55,264 bases of DNA from CAYQZD01 sp964421875 (GCA_964421875.1 CAYQZD010000009.1:1-55264); one strand, 5' to 3'; positions 27,016 through 36,155 are shown, numbered from the stretch's first letter. Numbers and translations: made by a program. Notes: a model not told the origin generated them from the sequence alone.

Positions 27016-28521
27016 TCAATCCAATATCACTATTTTCCCCCAGGCTGACCCCTGCCCGGATTTTTCCACCCGGTAGAAATACACTCCGTTTGCCACCTCC
27101 ACACCCCGCGAATTCCTGCCATCCCAGGTTTCGTAATAATCCCCGGCGTAATCCCGGCTTTTCCCCTCGCATACGGTGCGGACATGCTCCATCGCGAAGT
27201 CGTAGATTTTCACTGTAACCGTCGCCGGAGCAGTCACATTGTACTGCAGGCGCACCGCTTCCCACCGCTGCGGTGAATAGGGATTGGGGTAAGCATAAGT
27301 CGCTGCTTCTCCGGGAGCGGCGGTGGACTTGAAAGCGCGGTAAATCCACCAGTTGTTACCGTAATCCGGGGTGGAAGCCAGCCCGTCGCTGGTCCCCACC
27401 CAGAGCTGGTCGGCGAAGTAATGGGCGCAGTAGACTTCGGGCTCGGTGATGGTGTAATCGTGAATCGGGTCGTGGATAGGGGGAATTTGGTACCAGGTAT
27501 CGCCGAAATCGACCGATTTGAACAATCCCTCGTCGGTGGCGGCGTAAACGATGGAATCCTGGAAGCCGAAGTTGTGCGCCCTCATCCCGTCCATCTCGTG
27601 GCACACGATCCAGCTTCTGCCCCAGTTGCGGCTTTTGGAGACTGAATAGTATTCTCCGGGGGCGTCGGTGGACCAGGTGGCAGCCCAGATGATGGAATCG
27701 GACGCTGTGCGCTGGTATCCCAAAGCGGTGACAAAATTCCCCGACAATCCGTTATCGGCGTGGTTGAAATTTTCCCAGGTATTGCCGCCGTCGGCGGTTT
27801 TGTTGATTCCTCCGGCGGTGCCTACAAACAGCAGTGATTCCGCGGCTGTCACTGAAAAACCCCGGTGGTTGTAGTACGCGTAAGCGTCGAAGGGAGCCTC
27901 ATCGGGAGGAATATTATACCAGGCGTCATCGTGATAAGAATATTTGCGGACACCTCCCCCGAATGAAGCGGTCCAGACTGCAGTGTCGCTGTCGCTAATT
28001 ACAATGGCGATATCGTAGGTGATATTCTGGATATTGGTGGTGGTGGGAGTGCCCAGTGTGGTGTCGTTGGCATCGTCGACCGGCTGCGGAATCCAAGCCC
28101 AGCCGGTATCGGGGTCGGCGGTCCAGGACAATCCCCCGCCGGCGGTGTAGTGTCCTAAGGAAGTGGCGGTGTCGAAGGCTGTCGCCGCCCATATCAATCC
28201 CTCCGCAATTGCAACAGCGGAAACTCCGCCTTTACCCAGATTGTCCTCCCCGGTGTAGGAAGTCCATACCGAGTCGGTGAAAACATAGCCGCCTCCGGGG
28301 GAAGGGATTATCCTGCCGTCGAACCGGCTGACTCCACCCCCGGTAGCCAGGAATATCCCCCCCAATTGCTCTGAACCTACTGCCTCCACTATCGAATTGG
28401 ACAGCATCTCCCCCGAAAAATTCTGTGTCCCTAAAATATAACTTGAGACGGTGGGCGCTTGCGCTATCGCGGCTGCGGTTATCAAGAAAAAAAGGACTAT
28501 CGAATGAATCGTCTTAGACAA
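27016..28521 (-). CDS. Secreted Asp-box repeat (propeller-like) protein with FlgD-like C-terminal domain
   Basis: A TTG at 28521, five bases after GGAGC, opens a protein with a signal peptide ending in AIAQA. The middle region repeats S-x-D-x-G-x-T-W-like blocks (KTADGGNTWENF, RNWGRSWIV, SVDFGDTWYQI, PDYGNNWWIY), the Asp-box pattern of beta-propellers. The last 80 residues (AYPNPYSPQ, then VTVKIYDFAMEHVRTV, WDGRNSRGVEVANGVYFYRV) are the FlgD-like Ig domain used in FCB bacteria at the end of exported proteins. It probably is a surface or secreted protein passing through the barrel proteins encoded downstream. Ligand unknown. Confidence 0.8.
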   Translation of the reverse strand: MSKTIHSIVLFFLITAAAIAQAPTVSSYILGTQNFSGEMLSNSIVEAVGSEQLGGIFLATGGGVSRFDGRIIPSPGGGYVFTDSVWTSYTGEDNLGKGGVSAVAIAEGLIWAATAFDTATSLGHYTAGGGLSWTADPDTGWAWIPQPVDDANDTTLGTPTTTNIQNITYDIAIVISDSDTAVWTASFGGGVRKYSYHDDAWYNIPPDEAPFDAYAYYNHRGFSVTAAESLLFVGTAGGINKTADGGNTWENFNHADNGLSGNFVTALGYQRTASDSIIWAATWSTDAPGEYYSVSKSRNWGRSWIVCHEMDGMRAHNFGFQDSIVYAATDEGLFKSVDFGDTWYQIPPIHDPIHDYTITEPEVYCAHYFADQLWVGTSDGLASTPDYGNNWWIYRAFKSTAAPGEAATYAYPNPYSPQRWEAVRLQYNVTAPATVTVKIYDFAMEHVRTVCEGKSRDYAGDYYETWDGRNSRGVEVANGVYFYRVEKSGQGSAWGKIVILD

Positions 28522-28560
28522 TATCGCTCCTGATTGAAAATGTCGCGCATATATGGTAAA

Positions 28561-29754
28561 TCAGGGATGAATCCAAAGTTCCACCGATACGGAATCCGCC
28601 TCCTGCCCCACTCTATCGATACTGTGGATATGAAAGCGGTGAATTCCGGTATCCACCTCAAAAGTGTAGAGCTTCATACCGCTGAAAATCCCATCCCCTG
28701 CGCTTTCGTCACCCTGATAGGGTGTGTAGGGATTTATAACGTACTGGTCGATGTCGAAGGGAAGACCGTTGTCCACCATAATGTAAGTATCCCAGGTTCC
28801 GTCAGGACGCTCATAATTGAAAAAGGCGGTATCGATGTCAGCCAGGGTCTGCGGGTCGGAAATCAGAGCGGTCACCAAAACTTCAGCGATTTCCCCGGAA
28901 TCGGGAACCACCATCTCTGTATCAGGATCGGTGGCGACCTCTAAAATCTCCGGCGGCTCGTTTTCGAGGTAAACCGCTGCATCGAGGGAATCCCACGCTT
29001 CCAATGAATCCTCCGCCGTGAAGCGGAAAAGGTAATCCCCGGTCTCCAGTCCTGCAGCGATAGAAGGCTCTAAATAGTAACTGTAGATGCTGTCCAGGTC
29101 GGGATCTTCCAGGTTGTATATCAGCCCCAGAGCCGTTCCCTCTGAGTAAATTTCGAACCACACGCCGCTGATGTCTTCCCTGCCTTGAGGATCGGTGACC
29201 AGCATATCCATACTCCGCGAAGTGAAACCGCTTGCCAATGTGTCGGGCAAATTGGGCTGGTGCAAGACCGGGGGCTGGTTTTCATACACATCGATTACCG
29301 CATCGAGGACTCCGACAGTGTCGGAATCGGAGGTCGTAACCGTGAAATCCGCGGTGAATAAGCCTTCGAAACCGGTGAACATCGAATTGACGCCCCGGCT
29401 GAAAATCCCGTCGCCAGCGGCCACATCCAGGCTCCTTTCCGAGGCGAAAGAGGAGTCGTCTTCCACCGGGTAAGCGCTGGCGTCGTCGTGAAGCGTGAAA
29501 CTCCCTAAAAAAGCGCCCGCAGTATCGGACAAGGAGCATTTTACCTGCAGATTACGCGAATCGCCCGATATCATCACCTGGAAAAGGTGGTAATGCGCCG
29601 AATTCAGAGACATCTTATCCGGAATGCGCAGGGAATCGACCTGGGGATAACCCGTAGGAGGAGTTATAATTCCCTCCTCATCCTGGTCGCAGGACGCGAA
29701 GAGAAGAACAAAAAGCATAAAGGGGATAACAGCGGGGAGTAATCTAAACTTCAT
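28561..29754 (-). CDS. Outer-membrane or periplasmic lipoprotein with repeated Ig-like domains
   Basis: The 397-residue protein starts with a hydrophobic stretch ending in the lipobox FASC, so Cys22 should be lipidated. The rest is acidic and beta-rich, with two or three repeats of a D-x-D-rich Ig-like kind (DNGLPFDIDQYVINPYTPYQGDESAGDGIFS resembles an earlier block, VAAGDGIFSRGVNS). GDGIFS recurs in both. I do not recognise the family. It is the first gene of the envelope operon and may help anchor the surface protein encoded next. Confidence 0.65.
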   Translation of the reverse strand: MKFRLLPAVIPFMLFVLLFASCDQDEEGIITPPTGYPQVDSLRIPDKMSLNSAHYHLFQVMISGDSRNLQVKCSLSDTAGAFLGSFTLHDDASAYPVEDDSSFASERSLDVAAGDGIFSRGVNSMFTGFEGLFTADFTVTTSDSDTVGVLDAVIDVYENQPPVLHQPNLPDTLASGFTSRSMDMLVTDPQGREDISGVWFEIYSEGTALGLIYNLEDPDLDSIYSYYLEPSIAAGLETGDYLFRFTAEDSLEAWDSLDAAVYLENEPPEILEVATDPDTEMVVPDSGEIAEVLVTALISDPQTLADIDTAFFNYERPDGTWDTYIMVDNGLPFDIDQYVINPYTPYQGDESAGDGIFSGMKLYTFEVDTGIHRFHIHSIDRVGQEADSVSVELWIHP

Positions 29755-29896
29755 TAATGCCTGTCTGCGGAAATTTATATAAATATCCGTTGTTTATTTC
29801 CAGAGCTTTGGGAGCGATGGCAATTATATACTAAAAATTAAACTTGAACCGGGCTGATTAGTTCCTTAGCGTTTCACATTTGACAATATTTCCCGT

Positions 29897-30685
29897 TCAA
29901 ATCGCTTCCAAACCTAAGTCTTTCTGCAATATGTCTCGCATCATCTTAGCGTTCTTTACCGCTTGCCCCATATGGCAGTTATTGAAAAAGAGGTATGTGT
30001 TCGAAGCCGCGGAATCGATTTCCCGAATCAATGGCAGCCACTCCCGGAGTTCCCCTTCATTGTACTCATAATCGTAGCGGTCGCCTTCGCTGGAATCCCA
30101 CCAGGTGCGGCGGTTCCTGCCGTGAAAACGGACATAGCCGGTCCCGTTGGTCACTATCGACTGCGGGGGAATCAGGTTGTAGAGATAGGGTTCATCGACA
30201 TCGATATAGCCTACATCGTTCTCCGCCAGCGCATGATACACTTCGTCCGCCGCCCAGGAGATATGACGGAATTCCGCGAAGAGGGGGAATCCTCTGCAAG
30301 CCCGCCGCGCCGCAATGACAGATTTCAGGTTGTCGGGAGATAACTTGAAAGAATAGGGGAACTGCGCCACAAATCCCGCAATCTTGCCCGCGTCGATAAG
30401 CGGCTCCACCGCTAAAAACAAATCCTGCATAGACTCTATATCCGGGGCTTTCTGGTGGGTCAGCCGGCGGTTGACTTTGACCATAAAATCGAAGCCTTCG
30501 GGGGCTTTATTGGCAATATTAATAAAGACTTTAGCGTGAGGGATACGGTAGTAAGTGGAGTTTATCTCCACCGTGTGGAAATGTCCGATATAGTGGTCGA
30601 ACATCTGCCCCGGTTTAATCCCCTTAGGGTAGAAAGTACCCACCCAGTCTTTGAAGGAATATCCTGAAGTCCCGATTCTTATCAT
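29897..30685 (-). CDS. DUF72 (YecE-like) TIM-barrel protein
   Basis: The 262-residue protein opens RIGTSGYSFKDWVGTFYP, the DUF72 signature, and has EINSTYYRIP, GFVAQFPYSFK, AEFRHISW, YVRFHGRN and YLFFNNCHMGQAVKNA. The family is widespread and has a TIM-barrel fold, but no established reaction. Its ATG overlaps the hutI stop (ATGA), so it is translated from the histidine-degradation transcript. Its role in that pathway, if any, is unknown. Confidence 0.9.
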   Translation of the reverse strand: MIRIGTSGYSFKDWVGTFYPKGIKPGQMFDHYIGHFHTVEINSTYYRIPHAKVFINIANKAPEGFDFMVKVNRRLTHQKAPDIESMQDLFLAVEPLIDAGKIAGFVAQFPYSFKLSPDNLKSVIAARRACRGFPLFAEFRHISWAADEVYHALAENDVGYIDVDEPYLYNLIPPQSIVTNGTGYVRFHGRNRRTWWDSSEGDRYDYEYNEGELREWLPLIREIDSAASNTYLFFNNCHMGQAVKNAKMMRDILQKDLGLEAI

Positions 30686-31941
30686 TCGTTTCCTTTTATT
30701 GTGAATTTATCTTTACTATACCAATCACCAGCCAGCAACTCACCTTTCTTGAAAACCGCTTTGACCAGGTTTTCACCGTAATGATAGGGGATATATTGGT
30801 ATCCCGGCGCATTCCATAAGGTTAAATCAGCCTGTTTACCGAGCTCTATGGAACCGATAGTATCGTCCCTGGCGAGGGAGCGGGCAGCGTTCAGGGTTAC
30901 GGCGCAGAGCGCTTCTTCCGCGTTCATCCCCATATAGACGCAAGCCAGGGTCATCATTAGGGGGAGGGAACGGGTCATCGAGGAACCGGGATTGAAATCG
31001 GTGGCGAGGGCGATGGTCCCGCCCCGTTCGATGATTCTCCGCGCCGGGGGATATTTGGTGTGCCCCAGGAAAAACACCGCCCCCGGCAGCAGGGTGAAGA
31101 CCACTCCAGATTCCACCATCCGGTCTATTCCCTCATCGCTGATGTAATCGAGGTGCTCGGCGGAGACGGCGCCGATTTCTGCGGCGAGTTCTGCGCCACC
31201 GCCGGAGGTTAGCTGGTCAACATGAAGCCTGATTTTCAATCCGGCTTGTTTGGCGGCGGACAGTATCCGGCGCGCCTCTTCGACACTGTAAACATTCTTT
31301 TCCACGAAGATGTCGCAGAATTCCGCCAGTTTCTCCGCAGCGGCTGCGGGTATCATTTCGTTCACCACTAAGTCAATATAGGCTCCCCGTTTGTCGCGGT
31401 ATTCGTCGGGGACTTCGTGAGCGCCGAGGAAGGTGGGGGCAATCTCCAACGGATGGTCTTTCAGCGCCTTCAGCGCCCGCAGCGATTTAAGTTCATCCTT
31501 CAGCGACAGACCGTAGCCGCTTTTGGCTTCGATGGTAGTTGTCCCCAGCGCCAGGAATCCATCGAAACGAGCCTTCAGCAGTTCGACCAGGCGCTCCGTC
31601 GGGGCTTTCCTTAGTTCCCTTACCGAGGAACGGATGCCGCCGCCTTTAGCGGCGATTTCGGCGTAGGATACGCCGGTGTTGCGCAGGTGGAACTCAGCTT
31701 CGCGGGTGGCGGCGAACACCGGGTGGGTGTGGGGGTCTACCAGCCCCGGGGTAACCAGCGTCCCCCGGCAGTCGAATTCGCTTTCATAGGGACCGGCGGG
31801 TGCGGAGCTTTGAGGACCGGCGTAGGCGATTTTCCCCTCTGAAACAGCGATGGCTGCGTTTTCTATAAGCTTGATTTGATAGGGTTTACCGATGGAGAGA
31901 GGGGTGGTTAATTGAGATATATTTTTCAGCAGCAGATTCAT
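30682..31941 (-). CDS. hutI: Imidazolonepropionase
   Basis: This amidohydrolase of 419 residues opens the imidazolone ring of imidazolonepropionate to give formiminoglutamate, the third step of histidine degradation. The metal motif DPHTHP (H71, H73) is present, as are EAKSGYGLS, AHEVP, HVDQLTSGGGAELAAEIGA, HLDYIS and ATDFNPG. The start is taken as the ATG at 31941, overlapping the TGA of the YjbQ-family gene by one base; a GTG one codon upstream is possible. hutH and the last-step gene are not in the window. Confidence 0.95.
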   Translation of the reverse strand: MNLLLKNISQLTTPLSIGKPYQIKLIENAAIAVSEGKIAYAGPQSSAPAGPYESEFDCRGTLVTPGLVDPHTHPVFAATREAEFHLRNTGVSYAEIAAKGGGIRSSVRELRKAPTERLVELLKARFDGFLALGTTTIEAKSGYGLSLKDELKSLRALKALKDHPLEIAPTFLGAHEVPDEYRDKRGAYIDLVVNEMIPAAAAEKLAEFCDIFVEKNVYSVEEARRILSAAKQAGLKIRLHVDQLTSGGGAELAAEIGAVSAEHLDYISDEGIDRMVESGVVFTLLPGAVFFLGHTKYPPARRIIERGGTIALATDFNPGSSMTRSLPLMMTLACVYMGMNAEEALCAVTLNAARSLARDDTIGSIELGKQADLTLWNAPGYQYIPYHYGENLVKAVFKKGELLAGDWYSKDKFTIKGNE

Positions 31942-32360
31942 CACTCACCCATCAACTGGACTATGATATCCCTGGAGCGGGGGCGGTTATCGAAATCGAG
32001 GAATACTATCTGCTGCCAGGTTCCGAGCAGGAGCCTTCCTCCGGCGAAGGGGACGGTGAGCGATGGTCCCACCATAGCGGAGCGGACGTGGGCGGAGCCG
32101 TTGCCGTCGCCCCAGGTGCGGTCGTGATGGTAGGATTTACCGGCGGGGGCGATTTTTTCCAGCGCTTCGGGCAAATCCTGCAATAAGCCCGGCTCGTATT
32201 CGATGGTGGTGATTCCTCCTGTAGAGCCTCCGACAAAGACGGTAGCCTGCCCCTCGGTCAGGTGGTGTTTATGCACAAGGGCGTTGACTTCGCCGGTGAG
32301 GTCGATGATGTCGGTGTGGCCTTTGGTTTTGCAGTGTATGTAGTCGGTGACTATGTTCAT
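31941..32360 (-). CDS. yjbQ: YjbQ-family (UPF0047) protein
   Basis: The 139-residue protein has the family landmarks GQATVFVGGSTGGITTIEYEP, HDRTWGDGNGSAHVRSAMVGPS and LLLGTWQQIVFLDFDNRPR. Some family members can make thiamine phosphate from the pyrophosphate precursor (secondary thiamine-phosphate synthase), but the native role is uncertain. It lies within the hut operon, coupled to hutI by a one-base stop/start overlap. Its presence there is unexplained. Confidence 0.9.
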   Translation of the reverse strand: MNIVTDYIHCKTKGHTDIIDLTGEVNALVHKHHLTEGQATVFVGGSTGGITTIEYEPGLLQDLPEALEKIAPAGKSYHHDRTWGDGNGSAHVRSAMVGPSLTVPFAGGRLLLGTWQQIVFLDFDNRPRSRDIIVQLMGE

Positions 32361-32448
32361 TTTAGTCCTTCATCCTAGGGATTCCCAGTTGTCTACAGAT
32401 GACTTTCGCGAATATTTCCGGGATTTCAGTATGTCGAAAAAAAGTCTT

Positions 32449-32472
32449 CAAGTCAGCAAGTCAGCAAGTCTT
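32449..32472. repeat. CAAGTCNN octamer array
   Basis: CAAGTCAG, CAAGTCAG and CAAGTCTT follow each other exactly. The same core unit with period 8 forms four copies at 3415-3446, in a spacer 29 kb away. Confidence 0.75.
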
Positions 32473-32483
32473 TAGGTAAAATA

Positions 32484-32732
32484 CTATGCTCTTTTCATCG
32501 AATAGAGCATTACTTCTTCCAAGTCGGCGTCAGCATTACTTAACTCCGGATTAGGCAGAGGCAGAGTTTCATTTCGCATAAGATTGGTTTCCGCCATATC
32601 CACTGGAGCTTCAGCCAGGTTTTTTCTGCATTCGGGTAGTGTTTTACCATAAGAAACCGTACCGGGAAAATCCAGCACCTCGCCAATGATGATACCTTCG
32701 ACCTCCTTGAATGAAGCCTTATAGGTTAGCAC
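32484..32732 (-). CDS. Orphan HicB-like antitoxin-type protein
   Basis: The 82-residue protein has the HicB core: an alternating strand YKASFKEVEGIIIGEVLDFPGTVSYGKTLPECRKNL, in which GxxxDFPG and SYGKTLPE mark the partial RNase-H-like fold. The C-terminal half lacks an obvious DNA-binding motif. The GTG start at 32732 has GAGG five bases upstream. No HicA-like toxin gene fits in the neighbouring gaps, so it is an orphan between hutU and the YjbQ-family gene. It may have lost its toxin or serve another role. Confidence 0.7.
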   Translation of the reverse strand: MLTYKASFKEVEGIIIGEVLDFPGTVSYGKTLPECRKNLAEAPVDMAETNLMRNETLPLPNPELSNADADLEEVMLYSMKRA

Positions 32733-32766
32733 TAAATCCTCTGTTCAATTATCGATTAATAGTATT

Positions 32767-34419
32767 TCACAATCCCGGTATGCGGACGCCGCGGGTTTTG
32801 GCGGTATGAACCGCTTCATCGTAGCCGGCGTCGACGTGGCGGGCGACACCGATGCCGGGGTCGTTGGTCAGCACCCGCTGCAGGCGAAGCTCCATCTCCT
32901 TGGAGCCGTCGGCGACCACCACCATCCCGGCGTGCAGCGCCAGTCCCATTCCCACACCGCCTCCATGATGGAATGAGACCCAGGTGGCGCCGGAGGCGGT
33001 GTTCAGCATCGCGTTGAGCAGGGGCCAGTCGGCGACAGCGTCGCTGCCGTCTTTCATTGATTCGGTTTCTCGGTTGGGGGAGGCTACGGAGCCGCAGTCG
33101 AGATGGTCTCGGCCGATGACGATGGGGGCTTTGATTTCGCCGGAAGCGACCAGTTTATTCATCGCTACCCCGAATTTGGCTCTTTCGCCGTATCCCAGCC
33201 AGCAGATGCGGGCGGGCAATCCCTGGTACTGCACCTTTTCTTCCGCCATCCTTATCCATCGGGTCAACGCCAGGTCATCGGGGAAGAGTTCGAAGACCAA
33301 TTCATCGGTGCGCTTGATATCCTCCGGATCTCCGGAGAGGGCGACCCAGCGGAAGGGACCTTTACCTTCGCAGAACAGAGGCCTGATATAGGCGGGGACG
33401 AAACCGGGATAGGAGAATGCGGCTTGATAGCCGCCCTTCTCCGCTTGACCGCGCAGGTTGTTGCCGTAATCGAAGACCACCGCTCCCCTCTTCTGCATCT
33501 CCACCATCGCCTGGCAGTGCACCACCATCGAGCGATATGCCATTTCGATATATTTTTCAGGTTCGGTCTGCCTCATTTCCAGCGCCTGGCGGTAGGGGAC
33601 GCCGTGAGGGATATAGCCGTTCAGTTCGTCGTGCGCCGAGGTTTGGTCGGTGACCACATCGGGTATAATCCCCTTTTCGGCGAAGGCGGGGAAAATTTCC
33701 GCTGCGTTTCCCAGCAGACCGATTGAGAGGGTTTGTTTCTCCTCCATCGCTTTTCTGGCGGCGGCGACCGCTGTGTCGAGGTCTGTTTCCATCCGGTCCA
33801 GGTATCCGGTTTCGAGGCGGCGGCGGATACGGTCTTCATCCACTTCCACAATGATGGAAACGCCGTTGTTCATCGAAACCGACAGGGGCTGCGCGCCTCC
33901 CATCCCCCCCAGTCCCGCGGTGAGTGTCAGTTTACCTGAGAGGTCTCCACCGAAATGTTTTTTCGCCAGAGACGCCAGGGTTTCGTAGGTTCCCTGCAGG
34001 ATTCCTTGAGTGCCAATGTAGATCCAGGAACCGGCGGTCATCTGTCCGAACATCATCAATCCTTTGCGGTCCAGCTCGCGGAAATTTTCCCAGGTGGCCC
34101 ACCGGGGCACCAGGTTGGAATTGGCGATAAGCACCCGCGGGGAATATTCGTGGGTTCGGAAAATTCCCACGGGCTTGCCGGATTGGACAAGCAGGGTTTC
34201 GTCCGGCTCCAGGGATTTCAGCGAACTTAGAATCCGGTCGAAAGCGTCCCAGTTGCGCGCGGCTTTACCGCTTCCGCCGTAAACGATGAGTTCATCCGGT
34301 TTTTCCGCCACCTCGGGGTCGAGGTTGTTTTGTATCATCCGATAGGCTGCTTCCGCCGCCCAGGATTTGCAGATAAGTTCATTCCCCCTGGGCGCATGCA
34401 CTATTTTCGATCCACTCAT
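32767..34419 (-). CDS. hutU: Urocanate hydratase
   Basis: The 550-residue enzyme adds water to urocanate to give imidazolonepropionate, using tightly bound NAD+. Landmarks are YGGSGKAARNWDAFDRIL, TAGSWIYIGTQGILQGTYET, GLGGMGGAQPLSVSMN, DQTSAHDELNGYIPHG, FDYGNNLRGQA and HHGGGVGMGLALHAGMV. The length matches the family. It is the first gene of the hut operon, with a candidate promoter between it and the terminator of the ribosomal operon. GGAA lies six bases before the ATG. Confidence 0.97.
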   Translation of the reverse strand: MSGSKIVHAPRGNELICKSWAAEAAYRMIQNNLDPEVAEKPDELIVYGGSGKAARNWDAFDRILSSLKSLEPDETLLVQSGKPVGIFRTHEYSPRVLIANSNLVPRWATWENFRELDRKGLMMFGQMTAGSWIYIGTQGILQGTYETLASLAKKHFGGDLSGKLTLTAGLGGMGGAQPLSVSMNNGVSIIVEVDEDRIRRRLETGYLDRMETDLDTAVAAARKAMEEKQTLSIGLLGNAAEIFPAFAEKGIIPDVVTDQTSAHDELNGYIPHGVPYRQALEMRQTEPEKYIEMAYRSMVVHCQAMVEMQKRGAVVFDYGNNLRGQAEKGGYQAAFSYPGFVPAYIRPLFCEGKGPFRWVALSGDPEDIKRTDELVFELFPDDLALTRWIRMAEEKVQYQGLPARICWLGYGERAKFGVAMNKLVASGEIKAPIVIGRDHLDCGSVASPNRETESMKDGSDAVADWPLLNAMLNTASGATWVSFHHGGGVGMGLALHAGMVVVADGSKEMELRLQRVLTNDPGIGVARHVDAGYDEAVHTAKTRGVRIPGL

Positions 34420-34457
34420 ATTATTTCCAAGATTAGTTTTTCATTTTCCGCTTTGAG

Positions 34458-34501
34458 ATTATAAGATATATAAGTTAAACAGGAAAAACCCAATATGTCA
34501 A
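34458..34501 (-). promoter_or_regulatory. Candidate promoter region of hutU
   Basis: On the minus strand TTGACA lies at 34501-34496 and TATAAT at 34463-34458. Each is an exact hexamer, but they are 32 bases apart, too far to act as one pair; each may belong to its own promoter with a weaker partner (TTAACT lies 17 bases after TTGACA). The region sits between the terminator and the hutU start. Confidence 0.35.
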
Positions 34502-34510
34502 GTATGCAAA

Positions 34511-34544
34511 CGAAAAAACCCCGCAAGGTATAGCCAGCGGGGTT
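34511..34544 (-). terminator. Rho-independent terminator of the ribosomal superoperon
   Basis: On the minus strand AACCCCGC pairs with GCGGGGTT (34544-34537 with 34524-34517) around a 12-base loop, and a T-run follows at 34518-34513. It lies 22 bases after the rplQ stop codon. Confidence 0.9.
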
Positions 34545-34565
34545 CTCGTATGTTGAAAAAAGGAT

Positions 34566-35012
34566 CTATGGCTTCAGTTTCTTATCCTTCTCTTCCTTTT
34601 CCTTACGGGCTTCCTTATCCTCGGCCCGCTTCACTTTCGCCTTCATCACGGCTTCTTCGAAGCCGACGAGTTCCAGAATAGCCATCGGCGCTGCGTCCCC
34701 TTTGCGGTTTCCCAGCTTGATGATTCGGGTGTATCCTCCGGGGCGGTCAGCATATTGTGGGGCAATATCGTCGAAGAGAATTTTCACGATGTCCCTTCTG
34801 GGTATATAGCGCAGCACATGGCGTCTTGCCGCCACCGTCCCTTTCTTAGCGAAGGTGATGAATCGTTCCGCTTTGGAGCGGCAGAATCTCGCTTTGGGCA
34901 GGGTGGTGGTTATTCTCTTCTTTTCGAACAGAGCCGCCGCCAGGTTTGCCGCCAGGGCTTTACGGTGACTTTTAGTTCGGTTCAGGTGCCAACTTTTATT
35001 CAAATGCCTCAC
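34566..35012 (-). CDS. rplQ: 50S ribosomal protein L17
   Basis: The 148-residue protein opens RHLNKSWHLNRTKSHRKALAANL, the L17 signature, and has VLRYIPRRDIVKILF and GGYTRIIKLGNRKGDAAPMA. A Lys- and Glu-rich tail of about 25 residues extends past the usual end. It starts at a GTG at 35012 with GAGG ten bases upstream. It is the last gene of the superoperon, directly after rpoA. Confidence 0.96.
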   Translation of the reverse strand: MRHLNKSWHLNRTKSHRKALAANLAAALFEKKRITTTLPKARFCRSKAERFITFAKKGTVAARRHVLRYIPRRDIVKILFDDIAPQYADRPGGYTRIIKLGNRKGDAAPMAILELVGFEEAVMKAKVKRAEDKEARKEKEEKDKKLKP

Positions 35013-35046
35013 TTTGATTCATCCTCATTATAGGTCGGTGTAGATA

Positions 35047-36051
35047 TCATTGTTCGACAATGATTCTCTTCTTCTGGGGAGTTAAGTATTTTTCCACATC
35101 CATTCCGAATTCCAGTCCTTTGGTTTGGAGGATTTCGGTGAGTTCCTGCAGGGATTTCCGGCCGAAATTCTTGAATTTAAGCATTTCCTGCTCATCCTTC
35201 CGCACCAGATCGGCGATAGTCCTGATTTTCGCTTCCTTCAGGCAATTGGAACTTCGGACTGAAAGCTCCAACTCTTCCACCGGTTTGTTCAGCAGTTTTC
35301 GTATTCTAAGGACTTCCTCATCGATGTCTTCTTCCTCCGCCGCTTCGGGTTTGACGTCGAAGTTGATAAAGAGCTGGATGTGGTCGCGTATAATTTTCCC
35401 GGCATAAGTCAGGGCGTCGTCGGGTGTGATGGAACCGTCGGTTTCAATTTCCAGCGTAAGTTTCTCGTAGTCCACGCGCTGACCTACGCGGGTATTCTCC
35501 ACCTTGTATGTAACATTCCTTATGGGCGTGAAGATAGAGTCCACGGGTATGGTTCCGATGGGATGGTCAGGGCTTCTGTTATCGTCAGCATGGGCGTATC
35601 CCCTCCCTTTCTTGATGGTCAATTCCATTGTGAAATCGGCTTCTGCACCCAGGGTTGCGATATGGAGGTTTGGATTCAGGATTTCGAAATCGGTGTTGTT
35701 TTCCTGGATTTTCCCGGCGCTAAAGTCCATAGGGCCTTTTAGTTCCAGCCGGATTTTGTCGACTTTTTTCTCGAAGAGCTTCAGCCTTACCTGCTTCAAG
35801 TTCAATACCACTTCAGATACATCCTCCATCACTCCGGGAATGGTAGCAAACTCATGTAGAATCCCATCGATGCGGATGGTTGCGATAGCTGCGCCTTGAA
35901 GCGAGGCCAGTAGCACTCGCCTGAAGGCGTTTCCCAGAGTATGGGCGTATCCTCGTTCCAAGGGTTGAACTATGAATTTGCCGTAGGTATCACAGAAGCT
36001 GGCTTCCTCGATTTCGATACTCTCCGGCATTTGAAAATTTATCCCGTTCAT
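35047..36051 (-). CDS. rpoA: DNA-directed RNA polymerase subunit alpha
   Basis: The 334 residues hold the N-terminal assembly domain (GYAHTLGNAFRRVLLASLQG, IATIRIDGILHEFATIPGV) and the C-terminal domain (VEELELSVRSSNCLKEAKI, KNFGRKSLQEL), which contacts promoter UP elements and activators. Length is typical. The gene lies between rpsD and rplQ, the usual place in the alpha operon. Confidence 0.98.
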   Translation of the reverse strand: MNGINFQMPESIEIEEASFCDTYGKFIVQPLERGYAHTLGNAFRRVLLASLQGAAIATIRIDGILHEFATIPGVMEDVSEVVLNLKQVRLKLFEKKVDKIRLELKGPMDFSAGKIQENNTDFEILNPNLHIATLGAEADFTMELTIKKGRGYAHADDNRSPDHPIGTIPVDSIFTPIRNVTYKVENTRVGQRVDYEKLTLEIETDGSITPDDALTYAGKIIRDHIQLFINFDVKPEAAEEEDIDEEVLRIRKLLNKPVEELELSVRSSNCLKEAKIRTIADLVRKDEQEMLKFKNFGRKSLQELTEILQTKGLEFGMDVEKYLTPQKKRIIVEQ

Positions 36052-36155
36052 TATACATCCATAATGTTTTTGAATTCTTCAGAATCCGCCTTATTTCCTC
36101 GATTTTTCATCATTTCATTTAAAACCAGTATCATAATCCCACAGGCAAAAAATCT

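Noticed and set aside
32361..32766. A HicA toxin gene beside the HicB-like gene
   Set aside because: The gaps on both sides are too short for a HicA of about 60 residues, and no frame in them resembles one.
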